Source: Potentilla sterilis
Taxonomy: Eukaryota; Streptophyta; Magnoliopsida; Rosales; Rosaceae
Reading direction: 5' to 3'
NCBI GenBank assembly: GCA_963682095.1
Contig: OY821757.1
Location: forward strand, 16,534,515-16,598,514
Length of the DNA stretch: 64,000 bases
In this document: positions 1-10,788 of the stretch, piece by piece
Position numbering within the stretch: the stretch's first letter is position 1
How the letters are laid out: every line of letters begins with the position of its first letter
The notes under the pieces: generated by a model
Told to the model about the DNA's origin: nothing
Seen by the model: only the letters and a program-made list of their open reading frames with translations
The model's database searches: none
Translations under genes and position numbers: made by a program

Positions 1-465
1 AAAAGTATCTCATGGTATGCAAAAGGCTTTGAGTTTATGAAACGAGTTTTCGTCCAACTCTAAAAAGACTTAAAGATGATGGACAATGCATGATAGTCCA
101 ATAGTTATGCCGAAGATGATTTCATGGTATCAGATTACCAAGGATGTTGAGCCCAATAGTTATGCCGAAGCAGCCTTTCATCCAGAATGGGAGGCCGCTA
201 TGGCCTCTGAATTACGTACGTGCATTGGAGGACAACAATACCTGGACTTTAACTCCTTTACCGGCTAGAAAAACTCTTATTGGCTGTTCATAGGTTTATA
301 AGGTCGAGCGTAGATGGTTCCATTGAAAGATACAAGGCTCGTTTAGTTGCCAAGGGTTTCACTCAAATGGAAGGTATCGATTATCATGACACTTTTTCCC
401 CCACTGTAAAAATTGTCTCTGTTCGTTGCCAAGGATTTCACTCAAATGGAAGGTATTTACTTTGA
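1..465 (+). mobile_element. Decayed Ty1/copia pol fragment (start of reverse transcriptase)
   Basis: Two short frames (86-268 and 280-465) together read like the start of a copia reverse transcriptase. The first has the 'A..HPEW..AM..EL' pattern that precedes the RT domain; the second has 'YKARLVAKGFTQ..GIDY..TFSPT', the conserved opening of copia RT. Stop codons and a frame change near 268-280 separate them, and the RT is lost after about position 420, where a short stretch of the frame seems to be duplicated. The element runs off the left edge of the window, no LTR is visible, and it cannot code for a working enzyme. The family call is firm; the clade cannot be told. Confidence 0.85.
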
Positions 466-546
466 TATTTTCCTACAAAGTCATCTTTAGAAAATGCAAA
501 ATAACAATATATTCACAACCAGCAAGCAAGAGTATCTTGCTAGATT

Positions 547-570
547 TATATATATATATATATATATATA
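547..570. repeat. (TA)n microsatellite
   Basis: About 12 uninterrupted TA units lie between the copia relic and the 3' flank of the first MEB-like gene. Confidence 0.9.
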
Positions 571-578
571 GGAAAATT

Positions 579-602
579 ATAGTATGCAGCGCTGCATACT
601 AT
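579..602. repeat. Perfect 24-bp palindrome
   Basis: The half site ATAGTATGCAGC is followed directly by its exact reverse complement, so the stretch can form a 12-bp stem with no loop. It lies 48 bp past the stop codon of the minus-strand MEB-like gene, so it would be in that transcript's 3' UTR if the UTR reaches this far. Confidence 0.8.
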
Positions 603-649
603 GGGGCACCATTAGTGAAGAGATGCATGTCGTTATAATGTCACGTATC

Positions 650-2734
650 TCAATGAGTAGTTGGGTCGAACCAGCCATGCTTCTCTGCAAGTTTGTCAAT
701 CAGGTCTCCGGCCAGGTAAGAAACACCGGCGGCCCCAACCCCGAGGACGATGTAGTGCAGCACAGTTTTAATGTACTTCTTTGGTGGCGTCTGGATGTAA
801 GCCTTTCCAATTGCCAGAAGTATGATGCATAAAAGAGAAGATGCTGCAACTGCTGCCATCTTTAGGCCACTGTTGTCGCTCTCAAAGAATGAGAAGCCAT
901 AAACCAAAACAGGTACCAACCCGAAAATGAGGAACGACAATATGGCGACTGGGGCATGTAGAAAAAAATTCTCCTTGTTCCCTAGTACTTCTTGATATTT
1001 GGCGTCCACTTTATCAGCTTTCAGCTCCCAAAGCTGTAATATTTGATTTTAATTAGCTATTAGAATAGATAAGAAACATTTTCGGATTCTTACAGAGTAC
1101 GTTAGCTTTGGCCTTCGAGGTTTTATTAATTGGAATCGGGTTAATATTCAGATAATACTCACATTGTATCCAATGATGAAAAGACCACCAATCAAGTTTG
1201 CCAATGCCAAAACAAAAATGTTCACTGCAAATACAAGAGGTTTTTTAATTTGTATATAACATAATATAACACACACAGAGAGATCAGAGAGAGTAGAAAG
1301 TTTAGAAACCAGTACTTACGTGTGGGAGTATCAGCACTGGCTGCGGATGCCACAATACTTAAGCTTGCAATTGCTTCAGTTAAACCACCGTACACGATGC
1401 TTTTGATGATTTCCAACTTCTTAGCATTAGCATCTCGTGGTGTCGTTTGCTCTTCCGGCATAGTAATAACTGTTACATATACATCATAAGAAATCGACAA
1501 ACGAAGAGCGATGAAAACTTGAAAAATCAATGTTACGACCTTATGCAGATGTGAATAACAGTGAAATCATCATACAAGATGAGTTTGGAATCTAATTAAC
1601 AGCACCAGAAAAGCTAACTCAGAATTGCCCAAATTCTTTAGAGATTGTTTACCTTGCTCAGTAGGGACTGGTCGACGAAAGATCCAATCGCCTGCCAAAG
1701 TGAAAGAATATAGTTGATGTATCAACCAAAACTTGATCTCGATGTACAACTAATGGAATGTCCATAATAATACTATTAACATATATATGTAGCTCATTAA
1801 AAACATTTCTTCTTATTACAGAACTAACATGCATGAAAATTACCTGCACGAGATAGGAGACTAAAGCACGAAACGCATCTGATTGGTTCTTCGAGCTGAG
1901 GATGTGGTGGAGTAAGAGGTTTTTCTAGTTGCGGAAGTGGTGGAGTAGGACGTTCTTCTAGCTGAGGAAGTGGTGGAGTACTTGGAGCTGGTTCTTCTAG
2001 CTTAGGAAGTGGTGGAGTACTTGGAGCTGGTTCTTCTAGCTTAGGAAGTGGTGGAATAGGAGGGTTCGATTCTCTTTCGCTAACTAGAACCTCAGTGATG
2101 CAAGCTTTGCAGTTAGGACAGTAGACTTCCTGTGCAACCGTCTTCTCAGACACCCCTGCAAGATCTGTCAACTTAACTTTCCGATGCTTAACCAATATTT
2201 CATTTTCCTCAGTGGACTGTTGATTGAAAGATGATGAACCAAGATCCTTCATCTCCCAAGTATACTCGTCTTGGTGGTTATTGGTCTCAACCCTCTTTTG
2301 ACAAAGTACGTCCTCTATCTCGTAAGTAAAAAAAATCTTTTCACCCTGGGGACTAGTCCAATATGGCAATTCAGTACCTGAAACCATTCGCAAATGAAAC
2401 TATTCATCAGAAAAGTTAGAACCCTTAACATGAATCTACCTATATACCCATGGACACCAAGTGATAGATTAAATTAAGTTCAGCAATTGAGTTTCCAGTC
2501 CTCTTACTGAATCCCAAAATTGATCAATTAATCAAATAACACAGTTAAAACGACATGATATCTTTACTATTTTCAAATATAGCTAGCTTTACCTTCAATT
2601 TTATCAGAGACCATAGAACCTCTTCTTGGGCTTCCCTGGACTTCTTCCCAGAAATAGACAACATTCCCACCATTAGTGGTGGTAATGTCTGTGTTGCTGT
2701 TTTGGCGAGGCAGCCTATCTAATGTTGCTTCCAT
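650..2734 (-). CDS. MEB-like (ER body membrane protein) VIT/CCC1-family protein, copy 1
   Basis: Six exons on the minus strand give a complete 436-residue protein: 2593-2734, 1844-2377, 1653-1691, 1320-1469, 1163-1224 and 650-1033. All junctions are GT-AG and the phases agree. The N-terminal half is hydrophilic, with two CxxC pairs (CPNC and CVSC, a likely zinc-ribbon) around a repeated Pro-rich stretch built from 'PPLPKLEEPAPST'-like units. The C-terminal half has about five membrane segments and resembles the CCC1/VIT1 iron-transporter fold ('IVYGGLTEAIASL', 'ALANLIGGLFIIGYN', 'KAYIQTPPKKYIKT'). This layout is that of Arabidopsis MEB1/MEB2, ER body membrane proteins reported to relieve iron and manganese stress in yeast. 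The metal-binding insert of true VIT1 is not evident. The start at 2734 is supported by an in-frame stop upstream and the same start in copy 2. Family call is good; transport activity is inferred. Confidence 0.85.
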
Positions 2735-2806
2735 TCTCAGTTGAGAACCACCACACAGAGAGTTTGCTTTACTAAAAATGATGGTTTGGGACTCTGCTCG
2801 ACTCTT

Positions 2807-2816
2807 CTAATATATA
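2807..2816 (-). promoter_or_regulatory. Likely TATA box of MEB-like copy 1
   Basis: TATATATTAG on the minus strand, about 73 bp upstream of the start codon. The same ten bases occur at the matching place before copy 2, which supports a conserved core promoter. Confidence 0.55.
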
Positions 2817-3692
2817 AACACTAGAGTGTGAGTGTACGTGTGACTTCATGATACTTCTACAAGACTTTACTTTTGTTTTTTTTTCTTTTTTCTGGCCAAT
2901 AACCTAATGACTAGTTGACTTCAAATTAAGCATTTGCACAAATTGGCTGTTCAAGGTGATGAGCTCTGCAAATTGGTCGTAAATTACATGCATAAAACAT
3001 TGGTTATGGTACTGAGATGTATATCATATACTTATTTATAACTAAATGATCGAGCCAAATGAGTTTCAGGACTCAGTGGTTCACATATTATTGAGTTAAA
3101 AACAATGTGTGATCCAATTTTTTCTTTCGTAATTCATTTAATCAACACTTCTTGGAATTCTCAAGTCCCAATTAATGGTTAAATTGGTTACATCAAAGAG
3201 TTAAAAACAAACAAACAAGATATTGGATATATCTAAAATGTGATACACATGCATGTTTGGATCCATTCCAATAAAGATCCGAAGGAGACAAAGAAAAAAT
3301 CTGCAGTAATTTAATAATAAGAGGGCACGTCGCAAAGAACACAACAAACTTTTATCGCCCTCGATCAGCCCCTCAATATGAAGGGAATAAAGGAAAAGTT
3401 GAAGATTGATGAAGTGTGAAGAGAATAGAAACAATGCCATTTCTGAATCAAGTGCAAGGTCCCTTTCCATTTCCCTCTCCACGTGGTACAAATGTACAAT
3501 TGTTATCATAATGTGTGGTATTCGTTTTACACATGATATCGATCACACTTATCACATTCTATAATTTATTCTACATAGTCATCGTGAATGTCACTCACAA
3601 CCTCTTGATTGTAAGAAGATGACAATGGAGAAGTATGTAATGATTATTCGGGTCTTATATTCATGTTGTAACCTTCTGTTATTCGATTAATG
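2817..3692. other. 5' flank of MEB-like copy 1, no gene seen
   Basis: AT-rich sequence. Parts of it (for example 3105-3270) match the flank of copy 2 at 13375-13530, so the tandem duplication carried several hundred bases of upstream sequence. No convincing coding frame on either strand. Confidence 0.6.
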
Positions 3693-3695
3693 AAA

Positions 3696-6623
3696 CACTA
3701 CTAGCTTTTCTATCAAAGGGCACGGACCTATTGGGGACGGCGTGCTTATCCGTGTTCTATCTCTGTAATAGGGACGAACCAAATTTTTCGGTGCCAATTC
3801 AAGCTATTGTGACGGCAGCTGTTCCCATTCAAGAGAAAATAAGAATTTTAGCACGGATTTTTTGAGCTTCCGTCCCCATATGTTTCATAATGTTGAGTTT
3901 TGGCACGGATGCTTTCAGAGTCCGTCTCTAATTGAAAAAATGTTAAGGCTGGGCACGGATATTTTCAACTTCCGTCCCCAATTTTTATTAAGATAATACC
4001 TTGCCTATAGTTTGAGAATACATGTCGTCCGTGCCTCTTCTTCCTCTTTTTCCTCTTTTCTATAAACCCTCCATTCCAATATATCCTCATCGACGACATA
4101 TTTACCAGTCTCTCTTCTCTATCGCACTAAATTTTTTTCCGATTAGTTTAACTTTAGGTTATTTCGCTCTTCTAGGGTTTTGATTTCAATTTCCGATTGA
4201 GTCGATTGGGTCTTGAATTTGGTGTCCTAGATGTTAATTTTGGTTGATGTAGTTTATGGGCTGTGAATTGGGAATTTAGTGTACATTCTCTCCCCCTCCC
4301 CCCCCACCACTGCTCCCTCGACCTCCATCGCCTCCCCCAAATCTCTTGAGTATTTCTGCAATTTGGCTCTATTTGGTACTTGAATTTGCTCTATCTTGTG
4401 AATGATCATGCCATTGTTGCAGCACATTTATGTTCTTTACAGTTTACACTGCTTCAGCTACTTGCTATTTATGTGATTAGGATATGTGTCTACCCTGTTT
4501 CTTTTTATGTTTTGGTATGGGAAGCCTAGTAGATCTTCTGGAATTGGTGGTTTCTGTAGTATAGCTGTTAAATATATATCGGATTGTTTCATGTGACATA
4601 CTGTAGCTCTTGTTACTGTATGAAATTCAAAAGTTTCATTTTTGGATGTTGTTGGTCTGTGGTGCACAAACTACACACCGTATGCTTGACAAAATGTCCC
4701 AAAGATAACAGAAACACTGAACTGGGAGTGTTTCTATCTATACTTCTTGTTCTTGTTTCCAAGATTCAACCTAGTTGTTGGTTGCTTGTTTTTTCAATAA
4801 CTGCAAACTTGATCGACCAAGCCTGAGTAGGATGCACTCTTTTGTGCCTCTGGTCCTGTTTACCTTTGCTATATGTCTTTTCAGTCAAATGATGGTATTA
4901 TTGTTTACTTGGTTTCCTTTGTGATTTGGTTTTTTATCTTACTGCTGCTATCTTTCATCTATTTTCTCATTGGTGATATGAAATCCGGAGATTTTGATGA
5001 GGTTTCTGTGCATTGGTCCAAGTTTCCAGTTGGCTTGATGTACACCATGCATGCAATGGAATTGATTTTTTGGATTGTTTCTGCTTTCATCTCTAGCCAA
5101 CAGATTTTGTCGTTTGCTAGGTATAACTAATATCTATTCAGCATTATACTTTAAGTTAATGCTATAACTTTTGATACAGGTGTGCAGGTGTAATTTTGTT
5201 TCGAGCTGCTTTGTCTTTGAGGAGTGTCGAAGTGATTGTGTTTGTTTTTTTTTTTTTTTTTGGTTTAGTAATAGTGAAGGCAAGTAGTGGCCCTAGGTAT
5301 GTGGTTGGCTGTTGCAGTAAAGTGGACAAAGAGAAACTAACAGCAGGCACTCGGGTTGTTTTGGATATGACTACTATGACTATCATGACGACTCTTCCAA
5401 GAGAGGTAATTGCGATTCTATTACTAATGTTTGGAATTGAGATTAGGCAGAGCCTTTAACTTTCTTGCTTAATTTGACTTGCAGGTCGATCAAGTAGTGT
5501 ATAATATGCTTCATGAATATCCTGGTAATGTTAGCTACTCCACTGTGGGAGGCCTTGGAGATCAGATCCGAGAGCTTAGGGAATCTATTGAGTTGCCTCT
5601 AATTAACCTTGAGCTCTTCCTTAGAGTGGGCATCAAACCACCCAAGGTATGTTTTATTTAGTATTGTTGACTTCATACTTAAACTAGTAATGTTATTATG
5701 TTAAGAAATGTTCTTACTTATTTTATTGAACTGGTCCAGGGTGTTCTTCTCTATGGACCTCCGGGAACAGGGAAGACTTTGCTAGCCAGAGCAATTGCTA
5801 GTAACATAGATGCTTACTTTCTAAAAGTTAAGTTTTCTTGTGAGAGTCCGACACACTCCAGCTTCTGTGAATGATGCATGTAAATATCTTCATGTACTGA
5901 ACATTTCTTCTTCTTCTCACCTTTTTTCTTTCTTCTTGTTTATTCCTCCTTTAAGATTATTTCTTCATTTCAGGATTTACTTTGCATTTTTCATTTTAAG
6001 GATACTTATTGGGCATTTTTAGGCAGGAAAATTATGAAGATAGAGGTACAAGCATTTGAACAGTTTGTAGCATTTGAACAAGATTGATGATTAATTGATT
6101 CATTTTATTTGGAAAGTTGAATTGTATTTGGATTTGATGTTCAGAGGGTATATTTGATGTTTGTACAAATTACAGCCTAGTAAATTTGTTACAATTTCTA
6201 TCCGCACAGTATATTATATAAGAAATAGACATTTAAATTTCTCATAATTTTTTTTTCTTAAATTTGTACAATTTGGCCACGGATGAGGAAGAAATGTCCC
6301 ACTATTGATGCTAAATTTGGGGACAGATTGTTACCTATTCATCGGCTTATATCGGCTAATTCTACTATATAAAAATCATGGGGAACTATTCAAGTCGTGG
6401 CTTAGCAAATACAGGCGCGTGAGGGTTTGCTATAGAAGTAGTACCCGAGGTGGCACAGACAGATTATTCCGTGCCCAAGTTGCAGAAAACACAAATGGAG
6501 ACTGTACAATTAGGGGTGGACAAAAATTTCGTCCCCATACCGGTTTGGGCACTGAATCCGTCCCCAATTGGCACAATAGGTACGGAAATATGGCTGTACC
6601 CTTTGAGCTAAAAGCTAGTAGTG
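3696..6623. mobile_element. Non-autonomous CACTA (En/Spm) element with captured gene piece
   Basis: The element starts CACTACTAGCTTTT and ends with its exact reverse complement, and it is flanked by a 3-bp AAA duplication (3693-3695 and 6624-6626), as expected for CACTA transposons. Beyond the 14-bp perfect terminal repeat the ends stay alike (TCAAAGGG). Subterminal repeats of the type 'GCACGGAT...TTCCGTCCCC' occur several times at each end (3720-3990 and 6440-6600), in both orientations. No transposase frame is present in its 2928 bp. It contains an intron-bearing fragment of the proteasome ATPase gene RPT4. Confidence 0.92.
5269..5832 (+). pseudogene. Captured fragment of 26S proteasome ATPase subunit RPT4
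   Basis: Three exon-like blocks (5269-5405, 5485-5646, 5740-5832) with GT-AG introns encode the middle of RPT4 (S10B): the 'VKASSGPRYVVGC' OB-fold region, 'GTRVVLDMTT', 'YNMLHEYPGN', 'GGLGDQIRELRESIELPL', and the Walker A loop GPPGTGKT followed by 'LLARAIASNIDA'. The similarity stops just after the Walker A helix, so the Walker B, sensor and arginine-finger parts and the N-terminal coiled coil are missing. Introns are kept, so the piece was taken up as genomic DNA, not via mRNA. It lies wholly inside the CACTA element. Could be transcribed, but not into a working ATPase. Confidence 0.9.
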
Positions 6624-6750
6624 AAATACTTCCGGTTTGGTTCATAAAAAGAAATAGGAGTACTACAGATAAAATCACAAATCTCTATGATTTTATCTCT
6701 TAACTTGATCTATCAAAACATATATCCGAGGATATATATACGCCCTTCAG

Positions 6751-6941
6751 TTTTTTTTTTTACATCGTAAAGAGTATCCCAAAGGCTTCCTAGGCCCAAG
6801 GACTAATCCCTCGGGGGAGGTCATCCTACGGGGGCATTGCAGCCCCTCCCTGACCACTTTGCTTTCATGGAGGATCGAACTCTCGACCTGGAGTGGTTAC
6901 CAGTATGGGGTGCCCGACCACTACACTATCCTTAGTAGTTT
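6751..6941 (-). mobile_element. tRNA-derived SINE
   Basis: On the minus strand the unit begins with an A-box-like GGATAGTGTAGTGGTCGGGC, then a B-box-like GAGTTCGATCC, both internal pol III promoter elements, and ends in a run of 10-11 A. It is flanked by a 10-bp near-perfect duplication (CCCTTCAGTT at 6743-6752, CCCTTCGGTT at 6942-6951). Length, internal boxes, A tail and flanking repeat fit a plant SINE. Confidence 0.8.
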
Positions 6942-6952
6942 CCCTTCGGTTA

Positions 6953-7289
6953 TTATTGATCTGACCTAACTTTATTAATTGACAATTTCCATCAAACACC
7001 AAAAAAGAAAACTCTGGTCAAAAACTTGTGCACATTTTAATCCATATGACAAAGATAGGTTAACAAAATAATTCATGCCTGGATCATGACACAAGCAGTG
7101 ATTTTCTTCCAACATTGTAATTCAATTAGAATGATACATGTGCACAACAGGAAACATGAATGTGATTAGTCTAAAATTACAGAGAATTATAATCCTCTTC
7201 TGCGCTATGGCAATTGTTCTGCAACAAAAGAAACAAAATTCTACAATTACAGATTAACCAGCCGACACCAAAACGTAAATTTTCAACCA
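6953..7289. other. Intergenic spacer, no gene seen
   Basis: AT-rich sequence between the SINE and the hAT element, with no coding frame or recognised repeat. Confidence 0.5.
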
Positions 7290-8835
7290 CTTTTTTGTAG
7301 GGGTGGGCATGGGACGGAACGGGCCGGGATTCACTTGATCCCGATCATGTCCCGTGAGTTTTTAAACGGGACGGGACGGGACGGGACGGGACGGGACGTA
7401 ATTACACTTTTTTAAAAGTGATCCCGCCAGGCCCGGGATCCCGACGGGACCGGGACCAAAACGGGATCCCGTGATGTCCAAAACAGAATTACGTGAAGTT
7501 AAAAATACAAGGTACTTACATGAAGGCTTACATGTAACAATCAAGCTGTATTAAATTACATATTGATTACATCCAGTAGTCCAGTACACAACAATATATT
7601 GAGAATATAATTACAGAATCATTCATCTTACTCATGCCATTGCCATCAGTAAGATGGCAAACAATAGTCACAGTAGTCACCAAATCATTCATAAGTATAT
7701 TACATAATCACTAAATCTAAACACATTGAATTACATAACAAAACAAATGTCCAACACAAGTACACAACAATAACAAGTTAACAACCTATTAATTTAACAT
7801 CCAGCACAAAGCAAATGTCCAACGCAAAGATCAAAGTAAATATCCAATGCAAAGATCAAATAAACTTAATGTCCAGCCTTCGACAGGAACAGGTTTGAAG
7901 CCAAGGATCCAACCTTCAAATAGAACAGCCTACATAACCAGCCAAAGGCACATATACATTGCAAGATGAAATATGTTTTCATGATACTGAAACAACCTAG
8001 CTGGTTTACCTTTTGGTTTAACCAATTGAATTCATAACCTAAAAGACCTTTGACAAACTTGAATATAATATAAGAATAATTTTCAGATAATTGAAAGTAC
8101 TCTTACAGACTTACAGTGAGTGGCCCTTCCACCTCGGGCCATGTCGAAGGATCGGCTCTGTCCCCCTTTCCATTGTAAGCAGACTGCAGCAAGAATAAAG
8201 TTCAGAAGAGCCAATGAACTACCAAAGCTGGTTTTAAAAAGAAAAAGAAAAAAAATAATCGAAGCAAAGCAATTCAGGGCAATTCTACTCCAATTCAATC
8301 AATTCAGGACAATTCTGAATCGAACCGAACTTCTGCTGATAATCGAAGAAATCAGTCGAATCAGACCTCCACTCGAACGAAGCAATCAGTTGGATCGAAC
8401 CTTCAATCGAACCTTCAATAAGTTGGAGCAGATGAAACGGCGAAGATGAAATCGGCCATCAGTCGCGAAGATGAAATCGGTTTATGCAGGAAGATGGCGA
8501 GCGCCGACCAGGAGAGGAAGAGGACTTGGGCTCGGAGACGACGGAGAGTCGAAGCCTCGGAGGACTTGACGGGAGAGGAAGACGGGATCGGAGACGACGC
8601 AGGTCGACTGGAGGAGAGGACGAGGGCTCGAGGTGATGGACTGGTCGAGGAGACGAGATCAGAGACGACGGAGGTCGACTGGAGGAGAGGACGAGGGCTC
8701 GAGGAGTCGAGGAGTCGAGGTGAGCTGAGCTGCTGAGGAAGTGAGGAACTGAGAGTGAGATAGGGTGAGATAGGGTTTAATTGAATCTAACGGTAGAATG
8801 TTTTTTAGTTTTTAATTCAACGACTTAGATCAAGT

Positions 8836-8838
<3 letters not shown>

Positions 8839-8890
<52 letters not shown>
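8839..8890. repeat. (TA)n microsatellite
   Basis: About 26 TA units inside the hAT element, directly beside the target site of the MULE. Confidence 0.9.
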
Positions 8891-8894
<4 letters not shown>

Positions 8895-9262
8895 TTTTAA
8901 GGAAAAATGCCCATTTAGTATAAAAAAGACCCCCTCATTACCCATTTCAATGACAATCTTATTTTTCCCTTATTCAACATAAGGTAACAACTCTATTGCC
9001 CATTTGAACAAATTTAATTTTTTTTCTTCCTTTTTTGTCCTTTTGTCTTATCTAACATATTTTTGAATTATAATTTGCTGAGAAAATGGAAAATAAAAAA
9101 ACAAACTTTGCCAAAATATCACTCAACTCCTCCGGCCTCCCATGGCCGGTCGCCGGAGTCGGCGGATTCCGGTCACCAAAATTTTTTTTTGCCGGATTTT
9201 TTTTTTCGCCGGATTTTTAAATTTTTTTATTATTTTTTATTTTTTATAATCAGGTTATTGGA

Positions 9263-9755
9263 CGATGGTTACTGACTCCCAGTAAACAATTTACAGATTA
9301 TTACAAATTTCCAGTAATTAAGTTACTGATCCATAGTAATCAAGTTACTGACCCCTAGTAATCAGGTTACAGATTCCATATTTTCCAGTAACTGTGTTAC
9401 TGACTCCCAATAATCGATTATTGACCCCCAGTAATCAGATTACTGACCCCCAGTAATCAGGTTACATATTCCATATTTTCCAGTAACCATGTTACTGACC
9501 CCCGATAATCGATTACTGACCCCCAGTAATCCATAACCAGAGTTCATGAAGTTGCAAAACTTTAATTACAAAACATCCACACTATACTGGTACTAAGATT
9601 TCATTGATAACTTGACAATAACATAAAGAACTTGCACATACAATACAATGAAACTCTACAGATTTCATGAAGTAATCAGGTTACTGACCCCTAGTAATCG
9701 ATTACTGACACCCAGTAATCGATTACTGACCCCCAATAATCGATTACTGACCTTA
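9263..9755. repeat. Array of AGTAATC / GATTACT palindromic repeats
   Basis: More than a dozen imperfect copies of a ~22-bp unit built as AGTAATC-n-TTACTGACCCC. Where the spacer is GA the core AGTAATCGATTACT is a perfect 14-bp palindrome. A higher-order repeat of about 110 bp, containing 'ATTCCATATTTTCCAGTAAC', occurs twice (about 9363 and 9465). A second short cluster lies at 9673-9755. Confidence 0.8.
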
Positions 9756-9904
9756 ACCAAGAGAAAAAAAAAACAAACAGAAAAAAAAACCCTAATTTTT
9801 TTTCTTTCCATCGCCGTTGCCGCTAGCCTCGCTAGCATATCTTGCCTCCTGCACTTTTCTACTGTCTATTCATGGTACAATTGAATTAGATCGGAAGTTG
9901 TTGA

Positions 9905-10318
9905 TCATACTTTGACAAGGGGCTCTTCGTTCTTGTCATCTGAGGTGGTGGTCGGAGCGGTCTTGGGTTTTTCTTCTTCTTCCTTTGTCTCCTTCTCCTC
10001 TTTCTTTTTCTCTACCTTATCCTCCTCCTCCTCCTTGGTCTCCTCCTTGACAGCCTCAACATAGATGATCTCACCTTCCTTGGCTGCAACCTCGACTTCA
10101 ACTGTCTCCCCTTTCGGGTTCGCTACCACTAGAGCTTCTCCGGAAAGTACTAGCACCGGCACGGCATCAGCGGCTTTTGTCTCCTCCTCCTCAGGCTTCG
10201 AGAGAACCACCAAAGGTGCTTCATCCTGAATACTCTTCTCCTCCTTCTTATCATCAGCAGCAGGAGCAGGGGTCTCCTCAGCAACAGCGGCAGCGGGAGC
10301 AACGGTGGAGAAGGATTG
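9905..10318 (-). pseudogene. Acidic Lys/Glu-rich open frame inside the MULE (likely captured gene piece)
   Basis: A minus-strand frame of about 137 codons is open from the 5' (GA)n tract to a stop at 9905. It has an Ala/Pro-rich beginning ('VAPAAAVAEETPAPAADDKK'), a middle with 'VPVLVLSGEALVVANPKGET', and a strongly charged KEKE-type tail. No ATG is found at a sensible place, so the 5' end is missing or the frame was never whole in this element. I do not recognise the family. Codon pattern and lack of stops, in a MULE without transposase, suggest that it was copied from a host gene. It may be transcribed; nothing shows that it is translated. Confidence 0.5.
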
Positions 10319-10332
10319 AGGGCGGCAGAGTA

Positions 10333-10376
10333 GAGAGAGAGAGAGAGAGAGAGAAAAGAGAGAGAGAGAGAGAGAG
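10333..10376. repeat. (GA)n microsatellite
   Basis: GA/AG tract with one AAA interruption, directly upstream (on the minus strand) of the acidic frame, where plant 5' UTRs often carry CT tracts. Confidence 0.9.
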
Positions 10377-10788
10377 TTTTAGTATTGGTTAGGGTAGGGT
10401 AAATGACTGAATTATATTTACTGGGTAGTTGTGTTTAGAGTTTTACTGTGTATTTTCCCAAGATTCATTGGTTTGGGATATAAACATTGGAATGGGCAAT
10501 TTTTAAACCTATTTTGTTCAAATGGTCTTTTTCCCTTATTTTAATTTTATTTATTAAACTGGACGGGACGGGACGGGACGAGATTCAGGATGTTGATCCC
10601 GGTCCCGTCCCGTCCCGTGAGATTTTAAACGGGACGGGATCTCTATTTTTCAAAAATGAATCCCGTTTCGTCCCGGACGGGATCGGAATTTCGGGACCAA
10701 ATGCCCACCCCTACTTTTTTGTGTAAGAAATTAAGTTAATTTGCTGAAAGATGGTAGAATTAGGTGCTGGAAAATGTCACCAGGATCC

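Larger units (their letters stand above)
8901..10535. mobile_element. Mutator-like element (Pack-MULE candidate) nested in the hAT
   Basis: A perfect 9-bp duplication TTATTTTAA (8892-8900 and 10536-10544) encloses 1635 bp. The ends read GGAAAAATGCCCATTT and, from the other side, GGGAAAAAGACCATTT, 13 of 16 alike, with weaker similarity continuing inward (ATTACCCATTTCAATG against ATTGCCCATTCCAATG). A 9-bp duplication and degenerate TIRs fit Mutator-like elements. No MURA transposase is present. The cargo is a repeat array (9263-9750) and an acidic open frame (9905-10318, minus). Confidence 0.82.
7298..10713. mobile_element. hAT-type element, non-autonomous, interrupted by a MULE
   Basis: The ends are TAGGGGTGGGCAT and its exact reverse complement, flanked by a perfect 8-bp duplication CTTTTTTG (7290-7297 and 10714-10721), the hAT hallmark. 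Both subterminal regions carry tandem GGGAC pentamers and related 'CGGGATCCCG' pieces (7366-7470, 10560-10690). No hAT transposase frame is present. The 3416 bp include a nested 1635-bp MULE plus its duplicated target; without these the hAT is about 1.77 kb. The interior 8100-8760 is a Glu/Arg/Gly-rich low-complexity stretch that I do not recognise. Confidence 0.9.

Noticed and set aside
3201..3509. 102-codon minus-strand frame in the 5' flank of MEB-like copy 1
   Set aside because: No start context, no homology seen, and the matching duplicated flank of copy 2 does not keep the frame.
6773..6945. Possible tRNA gene on the minus strand
   Set aside because: A and B boxes are present, but no cloverleaf closes, and the A tail plus flanking repeat show a SINE.
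9648..9884. 78-codon frame with 'RLLTPSN' peptide repeats
   Set aside because: The repeats are translations of the palindromic DNA array, not a conserved protein.
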